From REEB48 sp964355085 (GTDB taxonomy: Bacteria > Patescibacteriota > Minisyncoccia > UBA6257 > 02-FULL-45-10c), in assembly GCA_964355085.1 (NCBI GenBank), contig CAYHBW010000014.1, forward strand, positions 1 through 19,988: a stretch of DNA of 19,988 nucleotides, given 5' to 3'. The notes below the pieces were generated by a model that searched no databases, was not told where the DNA came from, and worked only from the letters and a program-made list of their open reading frames with translations. Shown one piece after another: positions 5,978 to 12,274 of this stretch (the stretch's first letter is position 1; each line of letters starts with the position of its first letter). Position numbers and translations under genes: made by a program.

Positions 5978-6742
5978 ATGGCCGATCGCCTGTTTGTTTA
6001 TGATCTTGACGGAACATTGATGAAAAGCGATTTCTACATGAAACCTACTCATGAGGCATGCGTTCTCATAATGAGGACCCTCGGTGACCATTCCCCCACC
6101 TTGAATGAGATCAAGCGGCGCCATAATAAGCTTGATCGCGCCATGATTTATCAGAAAGATCCCGACACCGGGCGTCTATATTATTACACGAAGAAGAGAT
6201 TTCCGATGTCGCTTGTGAAAATATACGAGATGCTCTGCGAAGAAGCCGGCGTTGAGCCGAGTCTGAAGATAAGGAACCGCCTGTTCAAAATCGGGCAGAC
6301 GGCCTTTGATCAGAGCCGCTATATCCGGAAAATCAAGCCGGAGGCATTCCTTTCCGCGAAATTCCACAAAGAGCAGGGGGATGTCATGATAATCCTGACC
6401 AAAGGAGATTCCCGGGTCCAGAATGACAAAAGAACGGCTCTTGGGAAGGCCGGCCTCCTGAAATATTTCACTGATTTTGTCGTTGTGACAGACAGCAAAT
6501 ATAAATATTTCAAGCTTATAAGAAGCCGGCATCCAGGCATGAAGTGCTATAGCGTGGGAGATACTTATTCCGATGATATAAGGCCGGCGATTAAGGCCGG
6601 GTATACAGGCATCTGGATTCCTTCAGAGGGAAATTGGAAAGAGATAGGCAAAATCCAAAGAATAGATCGCTCCAGAAGTAAGAGAAAATCCAGAAGATTC
6701 AGCCACCTTATGGAGATCGTAGAGAGATATCATAATATCTAG
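5978..6742 (+). CDS. HAD-superfamily hydrolase
   Basis: 254 aa with the three HAD loops in order. Motif I is D9-L-D11-G-T at the extreme N-terminus (nucleophile and acid/base), motif II Thr141 in MIILTKG, motif III probably a Lys in DSKYKYFK (about 174-176), and motif IV GDTYSDD (D195, D199/D200). A helical cap of ~100 residues lies between motifs I and II (type C1). A basic tail (RSRSKRKSRR, about 230-245) is unusual and could bind nucleic acid or acidic surfaces. It is probably a phosphatase; the substrate is not inferable. The start ATG has AGG eight bases upstream. The promoter is at 5918-5946 and the terminator at 6778. It is the left neighbour of the parS array. Confidence 0.82.
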   Translation: MADRLFVYDLDGTLMKSDFYMKPTHEACVLIMRTLGDHSPTLNEIKRRHNKLDRAMIYQKDPDTGRLYYYTKKRFPMSLVKIYEMLCEEAGVEPSLKIRNRLFKIGQTAFDQSRYIRKIKPEAFLSAKFHKEQGDVMIILTKGDSRVQNDKRTALGKAGLLKYFTDFVVVTDSKYKYFKLIRSRHPGMKCYSVGDTYSDDIRPAIKAGYTGIWIPSEGNWKEIGKIQRIDRSRSKRKSRRFSHLMEIVERYHNI

Positions 6743-6777
6743 AGATAGGCGTGAAACATCCTATGTGAAACAATCAT

Positions 6778-6799
6778 ACCCCGCTAAAGCGGGGTTTTT
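6778..6799 (+). terminator. Terminator of the HAD hydrolase gene
   Basis: ACCCCGC, loop TAAA, GCGGGGT (6778-6795), followed by T's to 6799. It sits among parS half-sites. Confidence 0.9.
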
Positions 6800-6958
6800 A
6801 TAACTTAAATAGGGTCATTTAGCCACAAAATATGTTTCACAGCAATGTTTCACGGAAGACGCCTGGCTTAATTTTGAGGTGTGATATCTAAGATAGAAGC
6901 GACTTCCCTACTGTTTATATAATTATCAAGGTAAAAGATTGCAATATAATCAGGCAAT

Positions 6959-6982
6959 TCGGCAATATAAGGAAATTGCCGA
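6959..6982. repeat. 8-bp inverted repeat, possible protein site
   Basis: TCGGCAAT (6959-6966) and ATTGCCGA (6975-6982) are perfect inverted arms around an 8-base spacer, in the non-coding region left of the parS array. It is unlike parS and there is no T run, so it is not a terminator. Function unknown. Confidence 0.5.
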
Positions 6983-7074
6983 TTTTCCATATTTACGGCT
7001 ATATAGTTGAAATATATGTATATGGTTATTAACTAAAATGTTTCACGCTTAAAGTGTAAAACATTTATCTTAAT

Positions 7075-7083
7075 TCATCCACA
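7075..7083 (+). promoter_or_regulatory. DnaA-box-like 9-mer (8 of 9)
   Basis: TCATCCACA differs at one base from the DnaA box TTATCCACA. One near-match alone is weak evidence; it is listed because it sits beside the parS array. Confidence 0.25.
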
Positions 7084-7095
7084 AATATGCAAAAT

Positions 7096-7111
7096 TGTTT
7101 CATGTGAAACA
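7096..7111. promoter_or_regulatory. parS-like site 1 (15/16)
   Basis: TGTTTCATGTGAAACA; one change at the centre. Confidence 0.8.
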
Positions 7112-7149
7112 AATAGTTATCATTTATGATCATTATTTCTTCATAATTA

Positions 7150-7165
7150 TGTTTCACGGCAAACA
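7150..7165. promoter_or_regulatory. parS-like site 2 (14/16)
   Basis: TGTTTCACGGCAAACA; two changes in the right arm. Confidence 0.65.
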
Positions 7166-7196
7166 ATTCCTCAATATGATGATTTTTAGTTATATA

Positions 7197-7212
7197 TGTT
7201 TCACGTGAAACT
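7197..7212. promoter_or_regulatory. parS-like site 3 (15/16)
   Basis: TGTTTCACGTGAAACT; only the last base differs. Confidence 0.85.
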
Positions 7213-7244
7213 TTTTAGCGATATATAGCGATATTCGAATTATA

Positions 7245-7260
7245 TGTTTCACGTGAAACA
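7245..7260. promoter_or_regulatory. parS site 4 (16/16)
   Basis: TGTTTCACGTGAAACA, the full consensus. Confidence 0.92.
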
Positions 7261-7293
7261 TATTAAACAGAATATGTTCAGGGATATCGAAGT

Positions 7294-7309
7294 TGTTTCA
7301 CGTGAAACA
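7294..7309. promoter_or_regulatory. parS site 5 (16/16)
   Basis: Full consensus, 49 bp after site 4. Confidence 0.92.
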
Positions 7310-7343
7310 TATTTATCTATGATTCGGACTATCATATTCAAGA

Positions 7344-7359
7344 TGTTCCACGTGAAACA
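7344..7359. promoter_or_regulatory. parS-like site 6 (15/16)
   Basis: TGTTCCACGTGAAACA; one change in the left arm. Confidence 0.83.
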
Positions 7360-7547
7360 TTTATATGGCAGTAGAGAGTGTGATTATGAATTAGGCACTT
7401 CCGCACAAACGACGTTTAATTGTCAGTTTGGATTTATCCGGATTTTCCCAGAGCAGCGCTATATCATTTGATGCCCGTGATTTTCTTTGTGATTCTTACG
7501 ATAGGTAATATTTTTACTGCGTAAGCGCATTTGTAAATTAGTCAGAA

Positions 7548-7563
7548 TGTTTCACGTGAAACA
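7548..7563. promoter_or_regulatory. parS site 7 (16/16)
   Basis: Full consensus, after a 188-bp stretch (7360-7547) in which I see no recognisable site. Confidence 0.92.
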
Positions 7564-7618
7564 TTAATGAGATCGGTAACCTATTTTATATCGGATATTC
7601 GAAATTTTAAAATGAAAA

Positions 7619-7634
7619 TGTTTCACGGAGAACA
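7619..7634. promoter_or_regulatory. parS-like site 8 (13/16)
   Basis: TGTTTCACGGAGAACA; intact left arm, three changes on the right. Confidence 0.55.
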
Positions 7635-7725
7635 TTTGATCTGTGGAAACATTAAATAAGTATCTGTCGGAAATATCATTAACCAGCTAAGGCCTGATAT
7701 AATTTCAAGTTGATCGAAGCTAAAT

Positions 7726-7741
7726 TGTTTGTCGTGAAACA
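7726..7741. promoter_or_regulatory. parS-like site 9 (14/16)
   Basis: TGTTTGTCGTGAAACA; two changes in the left arm. Confidence 0.65.
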
Positions 7742-7774
7742 TTCGCGCATTATTAACGGCATCATTAACTGAAT

Positions 7775-7790
7775 TGTTTCACGCGAAACA
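7775..7790. promoter_or_regulatory. parS-like site 10 (15/16)
   Basis: TGTTTCACGCGAAACA; one central change. Confidence 0.83.
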
Positions 7791-7823
7791 TTTCAGCGCC
7801 GCTTATCTGTGATTTCGAAATAT

Positions 7824-7839
7824 TGTTTAACGTGAAACG
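7824..7839. promoter_or_regulatory. parS-like site 11 (14/16)
   Basis: TGTTTAACGTGAAACG. A further decayed copy (10/16, CGTGAAGCA arm) follows at 7871-7886, in the same ~48-bp step. Confidence 0.65.
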
Positions 7840-7909
7840 GACTGAAGCTGATTTCCGGCTTGCTGGGATAGTATTGTCGTGAAGCATTTTGTATGCAATC
7901 ATATTTTTA

Positions 7910-8344
7910 ATGAAAAACAATGCACGCATTGGAATTCTTGGAGAGGACATCTCTGTAAAATATTTGGAAAGCAGGGGATACGATATAATTGAGCGGAATT
8001 TCCGGCAGTCATACGGCGAGCTGGACATCATAACATCAGATCCGGATAGGACCCTTGTGTTCATTGAAGTTAAAACCATGAAAAGACCGGGAGATTTTTC
8101 GGGGAAGCACGATATTTCTCCGGAGGATAATATGAGCCGGATGAAAATATCAAAGACGCAGAAAATCGCCTGGGCTTATGCCAATGCTCATCCGGAGTTG
8201 TTGCAGGAAAACAGGGGATGGAGGATAGATCTGATTGCGATAACGGTGGATTTTCCTGCGGACGGAGTCTTCAGAGAAGATTTTACTGATTTGACAGATA
8301 TGCATAAATATTGTGAAATAAAGCATTTTGAAAATGTTAATTAG
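7910..8344 (+). CDS. yraN: UPF0102/YraN family endonuclease-like protein
   Basis: 144 aa, the normal size for this family. It shows the family core in order: G-x-x-GE near the N-terminus (GILGEDISVKYLESRGYDII), the RNFR step, then GELD (D39) and E53-V-K55 in LVFIEVKT. Together these form the PD-(D/E)xK-type nuclease active site predicted for YraN proteins. Family members are widespread and often called Holliday-junction-resolvase-like, but their role is not settled. The C-terminal part (GWRIDLIAITVDFP) is the usual last strand. The start is the ATG at 7910; a TTG at 7889 lies in the degenerate parS repeat and is less likely. No Shine-Dalgarno is visible. It lies directly right of the parS array and has no terminator of its own. 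Confidence 0.85.
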   Translation: MKNNARIGILGEDISVKYLESRGYDIIERNFRQSYGELDIITSDPDRTLVFIEVKTMKRPGDFSGKHDISPEDNMSRMKISKTQKIAWAYANAHPELLQENRGWRIDLIAITVDFPADGVFREDFTDLTDMHKYCEIKHFENVN

Positions 8345-8345
8345 G

Positions 8346-8354
8346 TGTGGATAA
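8346..8354 (-). promoter_or_regulatory. Perfect DnaA-box 9-mer
   Basis: TGTGGATAA, i.e. TTATCCACA on the minus strand, just after the yraN stop codon. It is a single copy, about 0.5 kb from the last parS-like site. A lone 9-mer can occur by chance. Confidence 0.35.
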
Positions 8355-8430
8355 GTATTCCTATCCGCTTTATTTTATGGATTTTTTATATTAAGATTAT
8401 TCTATCTTTGAAATTTCCATAGGGTGATAA

Positions 8431-8820
8431 ATGTCCGGTAAGCGGAGAAGGGGGCGCTGGATAACCAGTGGAGACCGCCTGACCGACTGGGTGTTTTCCA
8501 GGGTGGTGCAGTCGTTGAGTTATGAGGTGGAAGGGATTTATCTGAAAAGATTCCTTAAGGATAAATTCCGCGGCAGAGAGAGGGATCTTTGCGGATTTTT
8601 GGATGACGGAGCCATCTATTTGAGCAAGTCCAAGGTGGTTCATAGGAGCCGGGATGAAATCGCAAGAACCCTCCTGCACGAAGCATTTCATTTTGTTTTC
8701 GACCGGGTTTTGGAAAGGGATATCTTGAGTCTTGAGGATATAGTCTGGGAACGGCTGTCCGCCAAGCAGCGGGCCATCCTGAAATTTTTCGTACCCCGCC
8801 GGGTAACCAGATCGGACTGA
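8431..8820 (+). CDS. Small HExxH (zincin-like) protein
   Basis: 129 aa with one clear motif, HEAFH in RTLLHEAFHFVFDRV (about 89-103), the zinc-binding and catalytic helix of zincin metallopeptidases. Before it, GAIYLSKSKVVHRSRDEIARTLLHE resembles the strand-helix lead-in of minimal metalloproteases (compare SprT- or ImmA-type folds). A third zinc ligand is not obvious; the acidic residues in the following helix (ERDILSLED) are candidates. The N-terminus is strongly basic (SGKRRRGRW), with no signal peptide, so it is cytosolic and possibly nucleic-acid associated. The start ATG has GGGTGAT eight bases upstream. Peptidase activity is inferred from the motif only. Confidence 0.65.
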   Translation: MSGKRRRGRWITSGDRLTDWVFSRVVQSLSYEVEGIYLKRFLKDKFRGRERDLCGFLDDGAIYLSKSKVVHRSRDEIARTLLHEAFHFVFDRVLERDILSLEDIVWERLSAKQRAILKFFVPRRVTRSD

Positions 8821-8840
8821 CCGCCTTAACGGCGGTTTTT
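8820..8840 (+). terminator. Terminator after the HExxH gene
   Basis: ACCGCC, loop TTAAC, GGCGGT (8820-8836), then T's. It overlaps the last base of the stop codon. Confidence 0.88.
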
Positions 8841-8873
8841 AATTTCCATGGACTGATCCATTTTTTGAGTTTA

Positions 8874-8882
8874 TGGTAAAAT
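8874..8882 (+). promoter_or_regulatory. Extended -10 promoter of the secreted-protein gene
   Basis: TGG followed by TAAAAT (8877-8882) is an extended -10 motif. The -35 region is poor. The expected start near 8889 would fall at or inside the first codons, favouring the in-frame ATG at 8891 and a leaderless mRNA. Confidence 0.5.
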
Positions 8883-8884
8883 AA

Positions 8885-11017
8885 ATGTGTATGAGAGGAA
8901 GTCCGGCATATTTTTCCAGGAAGCAGTTGATGATTTTTTGGTCGGCGATTTTTTGTTTTTTGACATTGACCGGATTCACGGCATTGGCTCAAGAGCCGAA
9001 TCTGCAGATAAATCCGTCATTAACCCCAAAACCGGCTTGTTTTACCGAGTGGACTCCATCACCTAACTACAGAAGCGGCGGCGGATTAAGCAGAAGTTCA
9101 TGCGACCAGGAGTATAGCCGTTTTACGGAAACGGATTATACTTTCGCATTGGAAAGAGTCAGATCCTACACCAATAGCCCGTGCAATTTTTATTACGATT
9201 ACAGATCTGCGGTAATCTGTCCGCCGCTTAATTTAGCGGTTAATTTTTCCGTTGACAAAGATCGGCCGCAGGAAAATGGCGAATTTACCATAAGCTGGAA
9301 TTCAAATAAAGAAACAAATCCAGACGCCGAATGTACGCTTTCCGGGAAATCTCCGGAAAAAGGAAATTTCTCCGAAGTAACCAGGGATGGGCAAAGAACT
9401 TATTCTTTTGCGCAAAGGGGAATTTATCCTTTTAAGTTTTCCTGCAGCGGAATTCTAGACAATGCCAAATCTTTGAATCGTGGAACAATTGAAAAAACTT
9501 TAAATGTTTTTGTCGGTAATATCCCCCCGGCGCCTAAAGTTGAAATAAAAATCGAACCGGTATCCATCAAGAGAGGTGAGTCCGCGACTTTGTCCTGGAC
9601 CAGTGAAAATGCGATTGCGGTTTCCGTAAATCAAAGCATCGGCGTTGTCGGGAAAACCGGATCTATGAAAGTTACGCCGTCGGTTACGACCAGGTATGCC
9701 ATAACCGGATCCGGCGAATTCACAGAATTGGGTCTTGCCAGATCGTCGGTTTCTTTGAGGGTTGTCGCTCCTGATGTTGCGGCAAAGCCGGAAACGGCGC
9801 CGGAGATTGAAGCTCCGGAGGATAAGCCGGTTGAATCAAGTGAGGAGGTGAAGCCGGAAGTTGGACTTACGATCAACGGTCAGAAAGGAATCGTGACCAC
9901 GGGAATTCCGGAGAATCTTTCCATAAATTGGAAGGCCGACCGATATTGCATAGCTTACGGATCTTGGATCGGAATCAAAAACAAGGCGGCGACTGAAACC
10001 AGAACAATTACAAAGCCGGGGAATTACAGCTATAAATTATATTGTCCAGGAATCGGAACGGAAGAAGTTTCCGTAAAGGCGGTCGGTGAAGCCGGCGGAT
10101 CCGGCGGAATTTCTCTTCCGGTGGCGGAGGCAAGCGCGAGTCTGGACGGTAAAAAATTCACGAAAAGCATCCGGGTGGTGAAGGGTAGGAAAGTCCATAT
10201 TTGGTTGAGCGCCGCGAACGATGTGACCGGCGACAAGCGGGTTTCGCGGGATGATTCCGGCGGATGGTCATCAGTTCTTTCTTCCGGTGGGAGATGCGAC
10301 TGGAACTACGATCTGAACAAGGGAATTCCGACTTTCGACGTGGGGATTCCTGATCCGCAAAGCGCGAAAGACTGTCTTGTCGATCTCGGAGAAGTAACTT
10401 TTTATGATGAGCCGGGGATTTACAATTACGGAGTTCTGCGGTTGGTTCAGGGAGACGGGAAAGTGTCAGGAGTTTCATCCATAAGCATCGCCATCGCCGC
10501 GCCTCCTCCTCCGGATGCCCCTCCAATAATAGATTTCAAGGTGAACGGTAAAGAAAAAGAAATCCTTCTCGGTGCTCCAGCAGAATACGATCTGGTTTGG
10601 GATGTGACAAACGGCGACACTTGCGAAGCTTCCGGATCATGGTCGGGAAGCAGATTCTTGGCGGGAACGCAGAAATTCGTTTCGTCTGAAAAGAAGGAAT
10701 TCCAATATACTTTGACCTGCGTCGGGAAACTTGGAACAACGGTCAAGGATATTTCCGTGAAAGTGGCCGAGCTTCCGGTTTGCGATTTTTCCGCCCTTCC
10801 GTTGGTTCTGGATAAAAATTCGGTTTTTGACCGCCAATCTGTCCTGACCTGGAAATGCCAGTTTGCCAATACCTGTTCGATTTCTCCGAGTACCGGCGTA
10901 AGCGTCGGAACTTTCGGAAGCGCCAGAGTTTCACCGGCAGCGACGGAGAATTACACGCTCACTTGCCGGAATCTTGAAGGAACCAGCAGTTTTGATCAGC
11001 TGATCGAGGTCAGATAG
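8885..11017 (+). CDS. Secreted multi-domain Ig-like repeat protein
   Basis: 710 aa. The N-terminus is a signal peptide: a basic stretch, a hydrophobic core (about 15-32) and an A33-L34-A35 cleavage motif before Q36. The mature part contains serial beta-sandwich modules. One at about 111-210 has 'TISWNS...C...SG'. One at ~215-296 has 'SATLSWTS...VTTRYAITGSG'. An acidic Pro/Glu-rich linker follows (~297-327), then one at ~328-400 and a longer module at ~404-540. A PPPPDAPP hinge precedes one at ~550-625 (GDTCEASGSWSGS), and the last is at ~632-710. Paired Cys and one Trp per module suggest disulphide-stapled Ig/PKD-like folds exported to the cell surface. There is no C-terminal anchor or sortase motif. 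Repeats of this kind are common in Parcubacteria surface proteins; adhesion is plausible but unproven. The start may be ATG 8891 rather than 8885. Confidence 0.78.
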   Translation: MCMRGSPAYFSRKQLMIFWSAIFCFLTLTGFTALAQEPNLQINPSLTPKPACFTEWTPSPNYRSGGGLSRSSCDQEYSRFTETDYTFALERVRSYTNSPCNFYYDYRSAVICPPLNLAVNFSVDKDRPQENGEFTISWNSNKETNPDAECTLSGKSPEKGNFSEVTRDGQRTYSFAQRGIYPFKFSCSGILDNAKSLNRGTIEKTLNVFVGNIPPAPKVEIKIEPVSIKRGESATLSWTSENAIAVSVNQSIGVVGKTGSMKVTPSVTTRYAITGSGEFTELGLARSSVSLRVVAPDVAAKPETAPEIEAPEDKPVESSEEVKPEVGLTINGQKGIVTTGIPENLSINWKADRYCIAYGSWIGIKNKAATETRTITKPGNYSYKLYCPGIGTEEVSVKAVGEAGGSGGISLPVAEASASLDGKKFTKSIRVVKGRKVHIWLSAANDVTGDKRVSRDDSGGWSSVLSSGGRCDWNYDLNKGIPTFDVGIPDPQSAKDCLVDLGEVTFYDEPGIYNYGVLRLVQGDGKVSGVSSISIAIAAPPPPDAPPIIDFKVNGKEKEILLGAPAEYDLVWDVTNGDTCEASGSWSGSRFLAGTQKFVSSEKKEFQYTLTCVGKLGTTVKDISVKVAELPVCDFSALPLVLDKNSVFDRQSVLTWKCQFANTCSISPSTGVSVGTFGSARVSPAATENYTLTCRNLEGTSSFDQLIEVR

Positions 11018-11073
11018 TTTCCCATCGGTAGGAATTGCATTATAATGGCATAAGTCCTTCATGGCGGATATTT

Positions 11074-11178
11074 ATGGAAGAAAATACGCTTTGCCCTCAT
11101 CCGGCTTGCGGTCAGGACGGAAAGATGTGCCCGAATTGCGGAAATGCGATGCCTCATCCGCGTAAAATCGGAGACTGA
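11074..11178 (+). CDS. 34-aa zinc-ribbon-like miniprotein
   Basis: A short frame encoding four cysteines in two knuckles, C7-x4-C12 and C19-x2-C22, with His9 and His28 nearby (CPHPAC...CPNCGNAMPHP). A complete zinc ribbon in 34 residues is rarely produced by chance. A TATAAT at 11041-11046 lies upstream, and a terminator follows 26 bases after the stop, so it forms its own small transcription unit between the secreted protein and a HAD gene. No strong Shine-Dalgarno (GGCGGA at 11064-11069). Function unknown; it could be a rubredoxin- or RNA-polymerase-associated ribbon, or a structural zinc peptide. Confidence 0.55.
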   Translation: MEENTLCPHPACGQDGKMCPNCGNAMPHPRKIGD

Positions 11179-11204
11179 CACGGCTCTCTGCATGCGTTTC
11201 AAAG

Positions 11205-11225
11205 TCCGCTTCATGGCGGATTTTT
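11205..11225 (+). terminator. Terminator after the zinc-ribbon ORF
   Basis: TCCGC (11205-11209), loop TTCATG, GCGGA (11216-11220), then five T's. The TTCATGGCGGAT part is repeated exactly at 11059-11070, upstream of the ORF. Confidence 0.7.
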
Positions 11226-11227
11226 AT

Positions 11228-11256
11228 TTGACAAAATATCAGAAGAATTATACTAT
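11228..11256 (+). promoter_or_regulatory. Sigma-70 promoter of the second HAD gene
   Basis: TTGACA (11228-11233), a 17-base spacer and TACTAT (11251-11256), 39 bases before the ATG at 11295. Confidence 0.65.
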
Positions 11257-11294
11257 ATATTCGAAATTAGCAGTTTGAAAATCAAGGAGGGTCG

Positions 11295-12023
11295 ATGGAT
11301 GGGAAGTGGGCGGTTGTCTTTGATTTTGACGGAACTTTGATTCCAAAATCTTACGGATCTCTTTATGATGTGATTGATTCCAATGGCGGTGTAACTGCCG
11401 AATGCCACGAAAGGGCGAAAGAGATGCGTAAATATTATCTCGCTTTGGCGCATGCAGGAAAGCTCACTAAAAAACATCAGGAAAAATGGCTGGTGGATTC
11501 CCTGAATATCTATATCTCTTCCGGATTGACGGTTCCCCGAATACGGGAAATACTTTCCGGCGTCAGTTTGCGTCCGGGAGTCAAGGAGTGCCTGCTGGAG
11601 CTCCGCGTGAGGAATGTTCCGGTTGCGGTGGTCTCCTACGGGGTTTTCCAGTTCATCGATTCGGTTCTCCGGTCCAATGGAGTCCGGAATCTGGTGAGGC
11701 GGGTCTATTCCGCTAATCTGGAAACGGATGATTCCGGGGCGGTGAACGGTTTTTCGGAAAATACCTTCGTCTTTCCATTCAATAAAGGAAAGTGTTCCAG
11801 GGATTTTGCCGATAATTGCGATGTTTCTTACCGGAACATTCTGGCTGTCGGCGATTCTCCGAGCGGAGACAGACAACTCGGTTATCTAAAGGAAAACCGG
11901 CTGGGGATCGCCGGCGATAAAATGGAAAAGGAAAGATTGCTTTCGGTCATGGGAAGCGTCGCGGTCACGGAGACATTCCAGCCGGCGACCCGATGGCTCT
12001 TGGGAAAGATTGACGGGAGATGA
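11295..12023 (+). CDS. HAD-family phosphatase (HAD-IB/SerB-like)
   Basis: 242 aa with a full set of HAD motifs: D10-F-D12-G-T (I), Ser114 in VAVVSYG (II), a Lys near 164-166 (III) and GDSPSGD (D187, D191; IV). A helical cap between residues ~18 and 95 (type C1) and the Ser-type motif II resemble phosphoserine-phosphatase and nucleotidase relatives, and the LRPGVKECLLELR step before motif II is typical. A cytosolic phosphomonoesterase is likely; the substrate is not defined. The start ATG lies 4 bases after AAGGAGG (11284-11290), a strong though close Shine-Dalgarno. It has its own promoter and terminator and is unrelated at the sequence level to the other HAD protein apart from the motifs. 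Confidence 0.8.
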   Translation: MDGKWAVVFDFDGTLIPKSYGSLYDVIDSNGGVTAECHERAKEMRKYYLALAHAGKLTKKHQEKWLVDSLNIYISSGLTVPRIREILSGVSLRPGVKECLLELRVRNVPVAVVSYGVFQFIDSVLRSNGVRNLVRRVYSANLETDDSGAVNGFSENTFVFPFNKGKCSRDFADNCDVSYRNILAVGDSPSGDRQLGYLKENRLGIAGDKMEKERLLSVMGSVAVTETFQPATRWLLGKIDGR

Positions 12024-12031
12024 GATTCTTT

Positions 12032-12054
12032 GCCGCCGGAAACGGCGGCTTTTT
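12032..12054 (+). terminator. Terminator of the second HAD gene
   Basis: GCCGCCG, GAAA tetraloop, CGGCGGC (12032-12049), then T's. Confidence 0.92.
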
Positions 12055-12063
12055 ATTCATATC

Positions 12064-12092
12064 TTGACAAAACAGTTTTTATCGTGTATGCT
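12064..12092 (+). promoter_or_regulatory. Sigma-70 promoter of nusA
   Basis: TTGACA (12064-12069), a 17-base spacer and TATGCT (12087-12092). The expected start is near 12099, leaving a structured leader of about 175 bases before the nusA ATG. Confidence 0.7.
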
Positions 12093-12107
12093 TATATTAC
12101 TGAATGA

Positions 12108-12129
12108 ATGTCCGCCCGATGGCGGACAT
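12108..12129 (+). promoter_or_regulatory. Hairpin at the start of the nusA leader
   Basis: ATGTCCGCC, loop CGAT, GGCGGACAT: a perfect 9-bp stem followed by ATTTGTTTG. It resembles a weak intrinsic terminator or an attenuator. NusA genes are autoregulated by termination in E. coli, which makes a control role plausible, but nothing here proves it. Confidence 0.5.
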
Positions 12130-12168
12130 TTGTTTGATGTAGGCGTCGAAGAATTAAAATTTAAAAAA

Positions 12169-12242
12169 TGACATCAGCAGATGTCATCCCGGCCAACGAG
12201 CCGGGATCCAGGTCTGGATTCCGGATCAAGTCCGGAATGACA
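12169..12242. repeat. Palindromic intergenic element with three stems
   Basis: Three adjacent perfect stems: TGACATC/GATGTCA (12169-12186), TCCCGGC/GCCGGGA (12187-12206) and ATTCCGGA/TCCGGAAT (12218-12238). TGTCAT (12182) can also pair with ATGACA (12237-12242) to close a branched structure. The wording (GTCATCCCGG...CCGGAATGACA) resembles palindromic dispersed intergenic repeats seen in several bacterial groups, so a mobile REP/MITE-like element is likely. Confidence 0.6.
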
Positions 12243-12274
12243 GTCGTAAAAAAATAATTAAAATTAATTAAATT

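Larger units (their letters stand above)
6751..7063. repeat. Degenerate parS half-sites, left flank of the array
   Basis: Isolated copies of the parS arm: GTGAAACA at 6751-6758, GTGAAACA at 6765-6772, and TGTTTCAC at 6833-6840, 6846-6853 and 7039-7046. The last faces GTGTAAAACA at 7054-7063 across a widened centre. They look like decayed or partial sites at the edge of the intact array. Confidence 0.65.
7096..7839. repeat. parS-like centromere array of eleven 16-bp palindromes
   Basis: Eleven 16-mers match the ParB-binding site TGTTTCACGTGAAACA at 13 or more of 16 positions, all in non-coding DNA. Starts: 7096, 7150, 7197, 7245, 7294, 7344, 7548, 7619, 7726, 7775, 7824. Three are perfect. 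Start-to-start distances are 54, 47, 48, 49, 50, 204, 71, 107, 49, 49. ParB is a CTPase clamp that loads at parS and, with the ParA ATPase and SMC, partitions replicated origins. Such sites usually lie near oriC. The site identity is established for many bacteria; that this array works as a centromere is inference. No parA or parB gene is in the window. Flanking DNA is AT-rich. Confidence 0.88.

Noticed and set aside
7244..7471. 75-aa plus-strand frame starting MFHVKH
   Set aside because: It is the translation of parS palindromes (TGTTTCACGTGAAACA reads as MFHVKH), repeated twice in the frame. No Shine-Dalgarno or protein-like composition. This is a common annotation artefact around parS sites.
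7360..7547. Further degenerate parS sites at the ~49-bp step inside the gap
   Set aside because: Candidate positions match the consensus at about half the bases only, no better than chance.
6743..7909. CRISPR array, because of regularly spaced short repeats
   Set aside because: The repeats are 16-bp palindromes matching parS, they vary in sequence, spacer lengths vary from about 30 to 190 bp, and no cas genes are present.
7765..8079. Minus-strand frame of 104 aa overlapping yraN
   Set aside because: It runs antisense through yraN and the parS array, has no family resemblance, and yraN is clearly the real gene.
12169..12242. Rho-independent terminator for the upstream gene
   Set aside because: No T run follows any of the three stems, and the HAD gene already has a good terminator at 12032-12054.
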